A stretch of 40,547 nucleotides of DNA from contig NZ_FQZE01000035.1 in assembly GCF_900141875.1 (NCBI RefSeq), forward strand, positions 1-40,547, given 5' to 3'. Both the position numbers and the translations under genes were made by a program. Position 1 is the stretch's first letter; each line of letters opens with the position of its first letter. This DNA comes from Tangfeifania diversioriginum (GTDB lineage: Bacteria; Bacteroidota; Bacteroidia; Bacteroidales; Prolixibacteraceae). This document shows positions 14,658 through 22,431 of the stretch, in pieces. The notes beneath the pieces were generated by a model. The model saw only the letters and a program-made list of their open reading frames with translations. It was not told the DNA's origin and did not search any database.

Positions 14658-15083
14658 ATGAGTAAAGCTGAAAGAAAATACAAAGGCGGGCGTAAGCCCA
14701 AAGCAAACCCGGTGGTGGCAAACTACACGGTCAGGTTCAATGCGGTGGACAATGCCCGTTTTCTGGCACTGTTTGAAAAATCGGGGATGAAGACAAAAGC
14801 CCATTTTATTGCCGCCCGTGTTTTTGATGAAACATTCAAAGTAATCCAAATCAACAAAGCTGAACAGGATTATTACAGCAAATTGAGCACGTTTTACAGC
14901 CAGTTCCGTGCTGTCGGGGTCAATTATAACCAGGTGGTAAAAGCATTGAACACCCATTTTACCGAGAAAAAGGCACTGGCTGCACTCTACAAATTGGAGA
15001 AACTGACCATTGAATTTATCCGCCTGAACGGGCAAATCATCGAACTCACCCGGAAATACGAACAACAATGGTTGCAAAAATAA
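14658..15083 (+). CDS. mobA: MobA, relaxosome accessory protein
   Basis: A 141-residue protein starting MSKAERKYKGGRKPK, as in MobA proteins of Bacteroides conjugative elements. It resembles MobC-type relaxosome accessory proteins: a basic N terminus, a short beta strand (NYTVRFNAVDNARF) that could open a ribbon-helix-helix DNA-binding fold, and a helical tail (GVNYNQVVKALN is the family's typical signature). It probably binds near oriT and helps the MobB relaxase. An in-phase frame extends back to 14472, but the 62 extra codons cover strong hairpins and resemble no protein domain, so I start at the ATG at 14658. It overlaps mobB by 16 bases. Confidence 0.82.
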   Translation: MSKAERKYKGGRKPKANPVVANYTVRFNAVDNARFLALFEKSGMKTKAHFIAARVFDETFKVIQINKAEQDYYSKLSTFYSQFRAVGVNYNQVVKALNTHFTEKKALAALYKLEKLTIEFIRLNGQIIELTRKYEQQWLQK

Positions 15084-16267
15084 ACATAGGCAGTTCACTT
15101 TTCGGGGCTTTGTCTTATAACCAGGAGAAGGTGGATGCGGGGGAAGCCAAAGTCCTTTGTTCGAACAAGGTGCTTTTGCCAACGGATAAATCACTTACCC
15201 TGGCTTTTTGTATGCGAAGTTTTGAAAACCACCTGCCCAAAGACATCAAAACGGAAAAGCATGTTGTCCATATTTCACTGAACCCACACCCGGATGATAA
15301 CCTTAGTGACGAACAACTTTCTGCTATTGCACAGGAATATCTGGATAAAATGGGTTACGGGAACCAGCCTTTTGTGGTGTATAAACATGAAGATATTGAC
15401 CGCCACCATATCCACATTGTATCGCTGAGGGTGGACGAAAACGGCAAAAAAATCAACGATAAATTTGAGTATCGGCGAAGTAAAGAAATCACTCGCGAAC
15501 TGGAACAAAAATACGGGCTACATCCTGCGGACAAGCAAAGCCGCTGTAAAACACCGCAACTTCCAAAAGTGGATTATAAAAACGGAAATATCAAAAAGCA
15601 GATTGCCAACCTGACCAAAGAACTGGCAGGGTCGTACCGTTTTCAAAGCATTGGGGAATACAAAACACTTTTGTCGCTGTACAATATTGGTCTGGAAGAA
15701 GTCAAAGGCGAATTTGAGGGTAAACCACATCACGGTATTGTTTATTTCGCTTTGGATAAGAAAGGGAGAAAAAAAGGTCTGCCTGTTAAAGCATCGCTTA
15801 TTGGCAAACAAGTGGGGGCAGAAAACCTGAAAAAACGCTGCGGATATAACGCCCAAAACATCAAAAAGAACAAATTAACGGAAGCGACACGAACGATTAT
15901 TGATTCTGCCATGGCAATTTCAAAAACAAGAGGACAATTTACACAACAACTCCAAAAACATGGCATTGATTTGGTGTTCAGGGAAAACCAGGGCGGGCGC
16001 ATATACGGTGTTACTTTCATCGACCACAATCAGCATACGGCGCTTAACGGTTCCCGCTATGGCAAGGCGTTTTCAGCCAATGCCCTCAATGAAAAATTCG
16101 GACAGGATACTACCAAAAATACTCCTGGTGAAAATTCTGAAATTCGGGATAATGAAAAAGAGCCTGCAAACGGCATCTTCTCATTTATTGATTTCACAGG
16201 GCAGGGCGAAAATTATGAAGAAGAAGCTTTTATCCGCAAAATGAAACGAAAAAGAAAACGAAAATAA
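15068..16267 (+). CDS. mobB: MobB, MOBP-type relaxase
   Basis: A 399-residue relaxase that would nick one strand at oriT and stay covalently bound to its 5' end. The N-terminal relaxase domain (about residues 1-260) has the metal-binding histidine cluster DIDRHHIHIVSLRVD with H113, H114 and H116, and an early tyrosine in ALSYNQEKV (near residue 18) as the candidate nucleophile. The C-terminal part is basic and ends in a run of Lys/Arg, typical for DNA handling and coupling. Its order mobA-mobB-mobC matches Bacteroides elements, and no lesion is visible. Confidence 0.9.
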   Translation: MVAKINIGSSLFGALSYNQEKVDAGEAKVLCSNKVLLPTDKSLTLAFCMRSFENHLPKDIKTEKHVVHISLNPHPDDNLSDEQLSAIAQEYLDKMGYGNQPFVVYKHEDIDRHHIHIVSLRVDENGKKINDKFEYRRSKEITRELEQKYGLHPADKQSRCKTPQLPKVDYKNGNIKKQIANLTKELAGSYRFQSIGEYKTLLSLYNIGLEEVKGEFEGKPHHGIVYFALDKKGRKKGLPVKASLIGKQVGAENLKKRCGYNAQNIKKNKLTEATRTIIDSAMAISKTRGQFTQQLQKHGIDLVFRENQGGRIYGVTFIDHNQHTALNGSRYGKAFSANALNEKFGQDTTKNTPGENSEIRDNEKEPANGIFSFIDFTGQGENYEEEAFIRKMKRKRKRK

Positions 16268-16274
16268 AAAAAAT

Positions 16275-18284
16275 ATGGCACAGGAAGACGATTTAAGGGC
16301 ATTGGGCAAAATCATCGATTTTATAAGGGCAGTCGGTATTTTGCTCGTAGTTGCCCATATTTACTGGTTTTGTTATGAAATGGTATCCGGCCAAAACCTG
16401 AACATTGAAGTTGTTGACAAAATACTGATGAACTTTCAGCAATCAACAGGGCTATTTTCATCGCCGCTTTACACAAAGTTATTTGCCAACCTTCTGCTGG
16501 CGTTATCATGCCTCGGTACAAAAGGAGTTAAAGCCGAAAAAATCACCTGGACAAAAATAAATATCAGTCTGGGTTTTGGTGTGGCACTGTATTACCTGAA
16601 CTGGTGGATACTGGAATTACCTTTGCAAGTTACAAGTAAATCGGCTTTGTATATCATGTCCACTTCTGCAGGTTTTATCCTGATATTGGTTGCAGGGACA
16701 TGGATAAGCCGCCTGCTGAAAAATAACCTGATGGATGATGTTTTTAACAGCGAAAACGAATCCTTTATGCAGGAACAACGGCTGATGGAAAACGAATACT
16801 CAGTAAACCTGCCAACACACTTTGTTTACAAAGGGAAAAAGCGCCGGGGATGGATTAACGTGGTCAACCCTTTCCGGGCTTCTATTGTGCTGGGCACACC
16901 GGGTAGCGGGAAGTCTTATGCCGTGGTCAACAACTACATCAAACAACAGATTGAAAAGGGCTTTGCTATGTATATCTACGATTACAAATTCCCAGACCTA
17001 AGTGAAATTGCTTACAACCACTTACTGACTCATTTGGATGGTTATGAAATTAAGCCCAAATACTACGTGATAAATTTTGACGACCCACGTAAAAGCCACC
17101 GTTGCAATCCCATTAACCCCACATTCATGACGGACATATCGGATGCCTGGGAAAGTGCTTATACCATCATGTTGAACCTGAACCGTACCTGGATTCAAAA
17201 GCAGGGCGACTTTTTTGTGGAATCGCCGATTATCCTTTTGGCAGCCATCATCTGGTTTCTAAAAATTTATAAAGACGGGAAGTACTGCACCTTTCCCCAT
17301 GCCATTGAGTTCCTGAATAAAAAATATGCAGATACCTTTACAATCCTGACCTCATACCCGGAATTGGAAAACTATTTATCTCCCTTTATGGATGCCTGGG
17401 AAGGTGGGGCGCAAGACCAGTTGCAGGGGCAGATTGCCAGCGCCAAAATCCCGCTATCAAGGATGATTTCACCACAGCTCTATTGGGTGATGACGGGCGA
17501 TGATTTTACCCTTGATATTAATAACCCCAAAGAACCAAAGATACTTTGTGTGGGCAACAACCCTGACCGGCAGAATATTTACAGTGCCGCGCTGGGGCTG
17601 TACAACTCCCGGATAGTAAAACTGATAAACAAAAAACATCGGTTAAAAAGTTCCGTGATTATAGATGAATTGCCGACGATTTATTTCAGGGGGCTTGATA
17701 ACCTGATTGCCACAGCACGGAGTAATAAGGTAGCGGTTTGCCTGGGCTTCCAGGATTACAGCCAGTTGACCCGCGATTATGGCGATAAAGAAAGTAAAGT
17801 TATCCAGAACACGGTCGGGAATATTTTTTTGGGCCAGGTAGTAGGTGAAACCGCCCGGGTGCTTTCCGAACGTTTCGGAAAAATCCTGCAAAAACGCCAG
17901 AGTATGACCATTAGCCGCCAAGACAAAACCACTTCCATTAATACCCAGTTAGACAGCATTATCCCGGCATCCAAAATCAGCAACCTCACACAAGGGGTGT
18001 TTGTCGGTGCAGTGTCAGACAATTTTGACGAGCGAATAGAACAAAAGATTTTTCATGCTGAGATAGTTATAGATAATGAAAGGGTAAAACGGGAAATGGC
18101 CAGATATAAACCAATCCCTGCTATTGTTGATTTCACCGACAAACACGGACAGGATATTTTGGAACGGGAGATACATGACAACTACAAACAGGTAAAAAAT
18201 GAAGTCATCTCAATTGTGGAAAGCGAAATGCAGCGCATTCAAAATGACCCGGGGCTGGCGCATTTAGTAAAAGGGGGCAAATAA
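16275..18284 (+). CDS. mobC: MobC, VirD4-type coupling protein
   Basis: A 669-residue inner-membrane ATPase that carries the relaxase-DNA complex to the secretion channel. Membrane helices near residues 15-37, 60-80, 90-112 and 120-145 precede a cytoplasmic motor domain with Walker A GTPGSGKS (lysine near residue 213) and Walker B SSVIIDELP near residue 460, followed by the RSNKVAVCLGFQDYSQL segment conserved in TraG/VirD4 proteins. It starts seven bases after mobB, so the three mob genes form one operon. It has normal family length and is intact. Confidence 0.92.
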   Translation: MAQEDDLRALGKIIDFIRAVGILLVVAHIYWFCYEMVSGQNLNIEVVDKILMNFQQSTGLFSSPLYTKLFANLLLALSCLGTKGVKAEKITWTKINISLGFGVALYYLNWWILELPLQVTSKSALYIMSTSAGFILILVAGTWISRLLKNNLMDDVFNSENESFMQEQRLMENEYSVNLPTHFVYKGKKRRGWINVVNPFRASIVLGTPGSGKSYAVVNNYIKQQIEKGFAMYIYDYKFPDLSEIAYNHLLTHLDGYEIKPKYYVINFDDPRKSHRCNPINPTFMTDISDAWESAYTIMLNLNRTWIQKQGDFFVESPIILLAAIIWFLKIYKDGKYCTFPHAIEFLNKKYADTFTILTSYPELENYLSPFMDAWEGGAQDQLQGQIASAKIPLSRMISPQLYWVMTGDDFTLDINNPKEPKILCVGNNPDRQNIYSAALGLYNSRIVKLINKKHRLKSSVIIDELPTIYFRGLDNLIATARSNKVAVCLGFQDYSQLTRDYGDKESKVIQNTVGNIFLGQVVGETARVLSERFGKILQKRQSMTISRQDKTTSINTQLDSIIPASKISNLTQGVFVGAVSDNFDERIEQKIFHAEIVIDNERVKREMARYKPIPAIVDFTDKHGQDILEREIHDNYKQVKNEVISIVESEMQRIQNDPGLAHLVKGGK

Positions 18285-18407
18285 ATATTTGTTTAGACTT
18301 CAGAAACATTTTTTTAACCAAAAGCAGTTTCAGTTTGCTCACCATCTCACCAGAAGTATAAATCGAATTAAAGTTACTGAAACTACAATTAGGAGAAATA
18401 TAAAAAC

Positions 18408-18431
18408 AGCTTCAAATAACTAGCTTCAAAT
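18408..18431 (+). repeat. Short direct repeat after mobC
   Basis: AGCTTCAAAT occurs twice (18408-18417 and 18422-18431) with a 14-base period in the 165-base gap between the convergent mobC and DUF4395 genes. The gap holds no clear terminator or attachment site. It may mark the edge of the conjugative element, but this is weak. Confidence 0.3.
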
Positions 18432-18449
18432 TCTGTAAATTAAATGTAT

Positions 18450-18890
18450 TCATTGATATAAAAGCCGGTACACAAACGGGTATATTTTGCAGGCAACACA
18501 AATTCCAAACGCAGCTTCCAGAAAGGAAAACAGACCGAGTACGAAAGTAAAAGCCAGGGCCGTAAAATGCATTCCGGTTACTGATGCAAACAAAATAACT
18601 GCGCTAAAAATTAGTCCGATACGAGCTGCAAAAATTTTTGGTCCGGCGTTAATAAGCAATTCTTCTACCGACATTAATTTTATAATATTTCGCGATGAAA
18701 AACCTACCGGGCTGAACCTGGAAAGATTTCCGCTGCGCATTAAAAAGTCAACCATTAGAAAGGCCAGTATATACCAGTGTCCGGTAAAACCGAATAGTAA
18801 CAGAAGTAATACAGTGAAAGCCCCGTTTACCCGGGCTACCCGTTCGTTAATCCGTTTATCTGAAATGGGGCAAATTGCATACGTTTTCAT
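18450..18890 (-). CDS. DUF4395 integral membrane protein
   Basis: A 146-residue membrane protein of the DUF4395 family. The N-terminal CPISDKRINERVARVNGAFT and the C-terminal GICVACKIYPFVYR motifs are typical of it. Four hydrophobic segments are visible (about residues 23-38, 40-52, 88-104 and 106-125). A CxxC pair (GICVACK) near the last helix suggests thiol chemistry or metal binding. DUF4395 genes often sit near sulfur-transfer or thioredoxin-like genes, as here, but their role is not known. It is 85 bases from the HEAT-thioredoxin gene and may have its own promoter. It marks the first non-conjugation gene right of mobC. Confidence 0.8.
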   Translation of the reverse strand: MKTYAICPISDKRINERVARVNGAFTVLLLLLFGFTGHWYILAFLMVDFLMRSGNLSRFSPVGFSSRNIIKLMSVEELLINAGPKIFAARIGLIFSAVILFASVTGMHFTALAFTFVLGLFSFLEAAFGICVACKIYPFVYRLLYQ

Positions 18891-18975
18891 TTTTGTAATC
18901 TTTTTTGTTAATAGTTGTTGTTTATTTTTTTAGTCGGATTCTCGGCTTAAACCTGACAATCTTCAATTGAATTAT

Positions 18976-20130
18976 TTATTGTTTGGTGAGCCTTTTTGGG
19001 TGCTCAAAATCAAACTGTTCATTTTTAATCATTTCCAAAGTTTCATCTATGGTGGGACGGTCGCCCCAGAAAGTTCCGGGATAGACAAACCGGACGATTC
19101 CCTCCGGATCGATAATAACCGTTGTTGGCCGGTTAATGTATTCGGCATGAACCGCAAAAGCCATTGGATCGGCTCCAAATTGTGCGCCGTAAGCGCCTGC
19201 GCGATCGAGCAGGTGGGGCCACCAAATTTTTTTGGTGTAGGCTTCTTTATAAGATGCTTCAGCAAACCAGTATTCCGGTTCCAGCTCTTTGCCCACCATT
19301 ACCCTCCCGCGATACATATCATGCATTTCGAGGGTAAAAACCTGCACACCTTCATTTTCGAATTCTTCTTTCATTTCAATCAAATCGTGAAACTCTCCGT
19401 GGCACACCGGGCACCAGTCGGCAAAAACCCAAATCAGCGCCACCCATTTTTTATTGTTGAATGAAGACAATTGCCATGTTTTTCCATCTGTATCTTCCAG
19501 ATTGAAAACCGGAGCAACATCGCCGGTTTTTACGGTTTCAAAAGTCGATTCGTCGAGCGCCTGCCAGGCCTTCAGATTTTTTTGGGTGACACCCATTTGG
19601 TTTTCAATCTGGTAAATGGCCAGCTCGCACTGGTGGCGCACATCTTTCGAAGGATCTTCTTTGGCTGACTTTTTCAATAAACTTAACGACTGACGGGATT
19701 CCATCTGCCCAAGTGCGATAACCGCCTGCGAACGGACCACCGCAATGCTGTCGTTTTTAACTACTTCTTCCAGTTCGGTGATGGCATCGGTTGCCCTTAA
19801 AATGCCCAGCGCTTTGGCAGCAACCTGCCGCACGTAAAGCGACGGGTGAAACAACCCTTTTTTAATTTCGGCGGTTTGTTTTTTTCCTTCCCTGACCAAA
19901 TCACGTACAGCTACGGTGCGAACTTCCCAATCGGTATTGTTTAAATCGGCAATGCCGTCTTTTTTTAATGTTTTGTCAACCGTCATCGAGTTTCCATCGT
20001 TCAGCGGATGAAAAGGATGCGCTGCAAGTTCATTGAAAATTTCTGCAATATTTTTCTTATTTTCTTCGGCCTTGCTTTCCACGGGTATAAAAAACTGGAT
20101 TAGCAAAAGTAAAATTGCTGTTCGTCTCAT
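18976..20130 (-). CDS. HEAT-repeat / thioredoxin-like fusion, exported
   Basis: A 384-residue exported protein in two parts. After a signal peptide (residues 1-20), residues about 65-180 are helical HEAT-like repeats (WEVRTVAVRDLV, SLYVRQVAAKALGIL, AVVRSQAVIALGQM). Residues about 200-370 are a TlpA/AhpC-like thioredoxin fold with ADWCPVCHGEF, putting the catalytic pair at C240 and C243, and the expected cis-proline in a NRPTTVIIDPEG segment. It is probably a periplasmic thiol-disulfide enzyme, with the HEAT part as a protein-binding platform. It follows the DsrE gene by 10 bases, so they share an operon. This domain pairing is uncommon, and the substrate is unknown. Confidence 0.82.
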   Translation of the reverse strand: MRRTAILLLLIQFFIPVESKAEENKKNIAEIFNELAAHPFHPLNDGNSMTVDKTLKKDGIADLNNTDWEVRTVAVRDLVREGKKQTAEIKKGLFHPSLYVRQVAAKALGILRATDAITELEEVVKNDSIAVVRSQAVIALGQMESRQSLSLLKKSAKEDPSKDVRHQCELAIYQIENQMGVTQKNLKAWQALDESTFETVKTGDVAPVFNLEDTDGKTWQLSSFNNKKWVALIWVFADWCPVCHGEFHDLIEMKEEFENEGVQVFTLEMHDMYRGRVMVGKELEPEYWFAEASYKEAYTKKIWWPHLLDRAGAYGAQFGADPMAFAVHAEYINRPTTVIIDPEGIVRFVYPGTFWGDRPTIDETLEMIKNEQFDFEHPKRLTKQ

Positions 20131-20140
20131 TTATAAAATT

Positions 20141-20569
20141 TTAAAATGTCAAGACTTTGGCATCGCTCTTCAGGTAATCGGTTAAAGGTTTGCCCATTCC
20201 TTTCACCTCAAAGTCGAGGTTTTTCAGGTCTTCCACCACATCGTAAGCGCCGGCACAGGCAATACAGGCCTGAATTTCAACACCGTCCTTTTGCATGGCT
20301 TTCAGTTTTTTCTGGATTTTCAGGTTCTCGGCGGTCAGTTTTGCCGACGGCCCCCAGATAATTAAAGTAACTTCGCTGAACCACCCGGCAGTTTTTGCGG
20401 CGTGTGTGTACATCAATGCCACTCGTTCGGCAACATATGGATCATCGCTGGTCCACACTATTACGAGTTTGTCTGTGGTATTCGCAGGTTTTTCCTGTTG
20501 TGCCATAACTTTTGTTGTGCCAATGAATAGGATTGCAGTAAAAATGGTTAATAAGATGTTGGTTTTCAT
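20141..20569 (-). CDS. Exported DsrE-like protein
   Basis: A DsrE/DsrF-like protein of about 142 residues with an N-terminal signal peptide (MKTNILLTIFTAILFIGTTKVMA). The core has KLVIVWTSDDP at the start and LIIWGPSAKL in the middle, and an IQACIACAGAYDV segment with two cysteines in CxxC spacing, where family members carry their reactive cysteine. DsrE-like proteins carry sulfane sulfur in the cytoplasm; secreted versions in Bacteroidota are uncharacterised. A second ATG two codons upstream (20575) is possible, but the ATG at 20569 begins the signal peptide cleanly. It belongs to the redox operon between the peroxiredoxin and the HEAT-thioredoxin gene. Confidence 0.8.
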   Translation of the reverse strand: MKTNILLTIFTAILFIGTTKVMAQQEKPANTTDKLVIVWTSDDPYVAERVALMYTHAAKTAGWFSEVTLIIWGPSAKLTAENLKIQKKLKAMQKDGVEIQACIACAGAYDVVEDLKNLDFEVKGMGKPLTDYLKSDAKVLTF

Positions 20570-20584
20570 AATCATTTATTTTGT

Positions 20585-20664
20585 CCCGCTGATTTCGCTG
20601 ATTTCCGCAGAATTTTTGTTTGAAGCGTAAATTATTATCTGCGTGTATCTGCGCGATCTGCGGG
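20585..20664. repeat. Imperfect palindromic intergenic repeat
   Basis: Two 27-base arms (20585-20611 and 20638-20664) are inverted complements at about 20 of 27 positions, separated by 26 bases. Each arm is built of near 9-10 base units (CGCTGATTT twice in the left arm, ATCTGCGCG-like units in the right). It lies between two operon genes. Similar ATCTGCG-rich intergenic sequence occurs widely in Bacteroidota genomes; whether it is a mobile palindromic element or a transcript-folding unit is unknown. Confidence 0.55.
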
Positions 20665-20672
20665 AAACTTCT

Positions 20673-21272
20673 TTATTTTTTCAATTCATTTAAAACGGCA
20701 AGCAGCATTCCGGCGCTCAACCGGGTTTTGAAATCCGGGTTGATGTATTCGAACTGAATATTTCCGGAAGTATCAACAATAAATACTGCCGGAACCGGAA
20801 GGAATCCTTTGTTTTGTCCATCCGATTTTTCAGACAACATTCCCGAATACTTTTCAGGAGCTTTGAATGCAATTCCAATTGCTTTGGTGAGTTCTCCGCC
20901 GGCATCGGAATAGAGGCTGTAGCCCAGGTTTTGCTTTTCATCTGTTTCATTCAGATTCTTAGGAGAATCGGGACTAACTGCAACAATCTGGTAGCCCAGT
21001 TTCAATACTTCGCTTTCTGCATCCCTGATTTCGGCCAGGTGCGCATTGCAATAAGGACACCAGCCGCCCCGATAAAACAACAATACAGTGGGTTTTTGCC
21101 CCAAAATGTCGTGCAACTGCTGATTACTGCCGTCAGTTGCTTTCAGGGCAACATCTGGAATTTTTTCACCAATCAATAGTGGTGAGATGTCTTCGGCCTT
21201 TTCAGGCAACTGGGCTGAAGCTGCAAAAGTTGCAAGCCCGGCAAATAAGAAAATCACTAATAATTTTTTCAT
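20673..21272 (-). CDS. Exported peroxiredoxin-like (AhpC/TSA) protein
   Basis: A 199-residue exported protein with a signal peptide ending near ASAQ (residue 21) and an AhpC/TSA-type thioredoxin fold. The active-site segment FYRGGWCPYCNAHLAEI places two cysteines at C72 and C75, matching the CxxC bacterioferritin-comigratory or thiol-oxidoreductase-like subgroup more than classical typical 2-Cys peroxiredoxins. It probably reduces peroxides or disulfides in the periplasm. The gene starts 10 bases after the sigma-factor stop, which supports co-transcription and possibly control by that sigma factor. The true electron donor is not visible here; the neighbouring thioredoxin-like protein is a candidate. 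Confidence 0.85.
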   Translation of the reverse strand: MKKLLVIFLFAGLATFAASAQLPEKAEDISPLLIGEKIPDVALKATDGSNQQLHDILGQKPTVLLFYRGGWCPYCNAHLAEIRDAESEVLKLGYQIVAVSPDSPKNLNETDEKQNLGYSLYSDAGGELTKAIGIAFKAPEKYSGMLSEKSDGQNKGFLPVPAVFIVDTSGNIQFEYINPDFKTRLSAGMLLAVLNELKK

Positions 21273-21282
21273 TCTAATAATT

Positions 21283-21780
21283 TTAATCTATTAAAGCTTT
21301 TTGTATTTTCTTGCGCGCAAAAAATATTCTGCTTTTTACTGTTCCCATCGGCAATGCAAGCTCATCGGCAATTTCGTTGTATTTATACCCTTTCAAAAAC
21401 AAATTGAATGGGATACGGTATGCTTTTGATAACGAATTGATGCATCTGTAAATATCATTAACATTTGCATAACTATCTGCCGATGGTGAAGGTCTTGTGT
21501 CTGCAAACTCCAAAAATGAGGTTTCTCCGCTAGTTGGATTTATATTTATCCCTTTTGAATCCCTTCTGTAATTATTTATAAAAGTATTCCTCATTATGGT
21601 GAAAACCCAACCTTTGAAATTTTTATCATGCCTGTATTTGGCCCGGTAAGAGATCGCTTTCAAAAATGTTTCCTGAATGAGGTCTTTTGCTTTTTCTCTG
21701 TTCGTGGTGAGTTTTAAAGCATAATAATATAATTCATCGTGCAATCCATGCAATTGAGTATTGAATTGGATTTGAGTCAT
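21283..21780 (-). CDS. ECF-type RNA polymerase sigma factor
   Basis: A 165-residue extracytoplasmic-function sigma factor. Region 2 (about residues 10-75) has the DELYYYALKLTTNREKAKDLIQETFL core; region 4 (about residues 110-160) ends with GTVKSRIFFARKKIQ, the promoter-recognition helix-turn-helix. No anti-sigma gene is visible beside it: its neighbours are the AhpD-like gene 30 bases upstream and the peroxiredoxin-like gene 10 bases downstream. The operon position suggests it controls redox genes, perhaps its own operon. Which signal releases it cannot be read from the sequence. Confidence 0.9.
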   Translation of the reverse strand: MTQIQFNTQLHGLHDELYYYALKLTTNREKAKDLIQETFLKAISYRAKYRHDKNFKGWVFTIMRNTFINNYRRDSKGININPTSGETSFLEFADTRPSPSADSYANVNDIYRCINSLSKAYRIPFNLFLKGYKYNEIADELALPMGTVKSRIFFARKKIQKALID

Positions 21781-21810
21781 GGCGCATTATTTTTAATTCA
21801 TCATTCTTTT

Positions 21811-22377
21811 TTATTCCGTTTTTTCAGATGTTGCTTCCCATTTAAAATCTTTAATCTGTTCATCGATTGGAGTATGCGAAATGTGATTCACATAGTTGCT
21901 GATGATTTTTTGCCCGATTCCAACAACAAGTTCCAGTGCATTTTTGCGCGAGTAGCCGGCATTTAGAAACTCCTGAAGTTCTTCTTCCGAAGCCCAGCCG
22001 CGTTTTTCTACCATTGTATCGGTGAATTTTCTCAGTGCCTGCAACTTGGAATCATTAAGTGGCTTTCCCGTGCGAAGTGCTTCAATCATTTCATCCGATA
22101 GTTTAAACATTTTTGCCACCATGGAGTGGATAGTCATGCAATAGTGGCAACTGTTGTTGTAGCTTACAGTTAGCCAGACAATATTTTTCTCAGTCTGACT
22201 GAAGGAAGTTTCAGTAAAGAGCTGATTCATTTGTGTGTATGCTTTTAAAACTTCAGGCGATTCGGCCATGATTTTGTACAAATTCGGAATAAATCCGTTT
22301 TGTTTTTGTGCTTCCTCCAGAATTTCTTTCGCACCTTCAGGCGCTGTTTCCAGTGTGTGTAATTTAAATTGTGTCAT
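21811..22377 (-). CDS. AhpD-like carboxymuconolactone decarboxylase family protein
   Basis: A 188-residue AhpD/CMD-family protein. The active-site motif VSYNNSCHYCMTIHS carries the redox CxxC pair (C77 and C80) and the proton-relay histidine H84, as in AhpD-type alkylhydroperoxidases. The N-terminal FIPNLYKIMAESPEVLKAY segment and the length are typical of peroxidase-related members. It probably acts as a cytosolic hydroperoxidase or disulfide reductase. A palindrome shared with the tetR promoter lies 21 bases before its start. It is first in the run of redox genes, and TetR regulators commonly sit next to CMD-family genes. Confidence 0.88.
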   Translation of the reverse strand: MTQFKLHTLETAPEGAKEILEEAQKQNGFIPNLYKIMAESPEVLKAYTQMNQLFTETSFSQTEKNIVWLTVSYNNSCHYCMTIHSMVAKMFKLSDEMIEALRTGKPLNDSKLQALRKFTDTMVEKRGWASEEELQEFLNAGYSRKNALELVVGIGQKIISNYVNHISHTPIDEQIKDFKWEATSEKTE

Positions 22378-22398
22378 AATTATTACTTTTATTTTTAT

Positions 22399-22414
22399 CC
22401 AAGCATTCGCTTAG
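22399..22414. promoter_or_regulatory. Candidate TetR operator upstream of the AhpD-like gene
   Basis: On the minus strand CTAAGC-GAAT-GCTTGG, a near-perfect inverted repeat with 5 of 6 pairs matching, lying 21 bases upstream of the ATG. The same core (CTAAGC-N4-GCTT) occurs between tetR and the kinase gene at 23035-23050. Two copies near one TetR gene make this a strong operator candidate. Confidence 0.55.
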
Positions 22415-22431
22415 AAAATAGTTAAAAAAAT

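Noticed and set aside
14637-15194. 185-codon minus-strand frame opposite mobA/mobB
   Set aside because: It overlaps two recognised mobilisation genes and has no domain of its own.
18285-18449. Attachment site of the conjugative element right of mobC
   Set aside because: A short direct repeat is present, but no matching copy was found at the left side and no integrase is in the window, so no att site can be claimed.
18967-19464. 165-codon plus-strand frame opposite the HEAT-thioredoxin gene
   Set aside because: It is antisense to the catalytic thioredoxin domain and shows only low-complexity aromatic residues.
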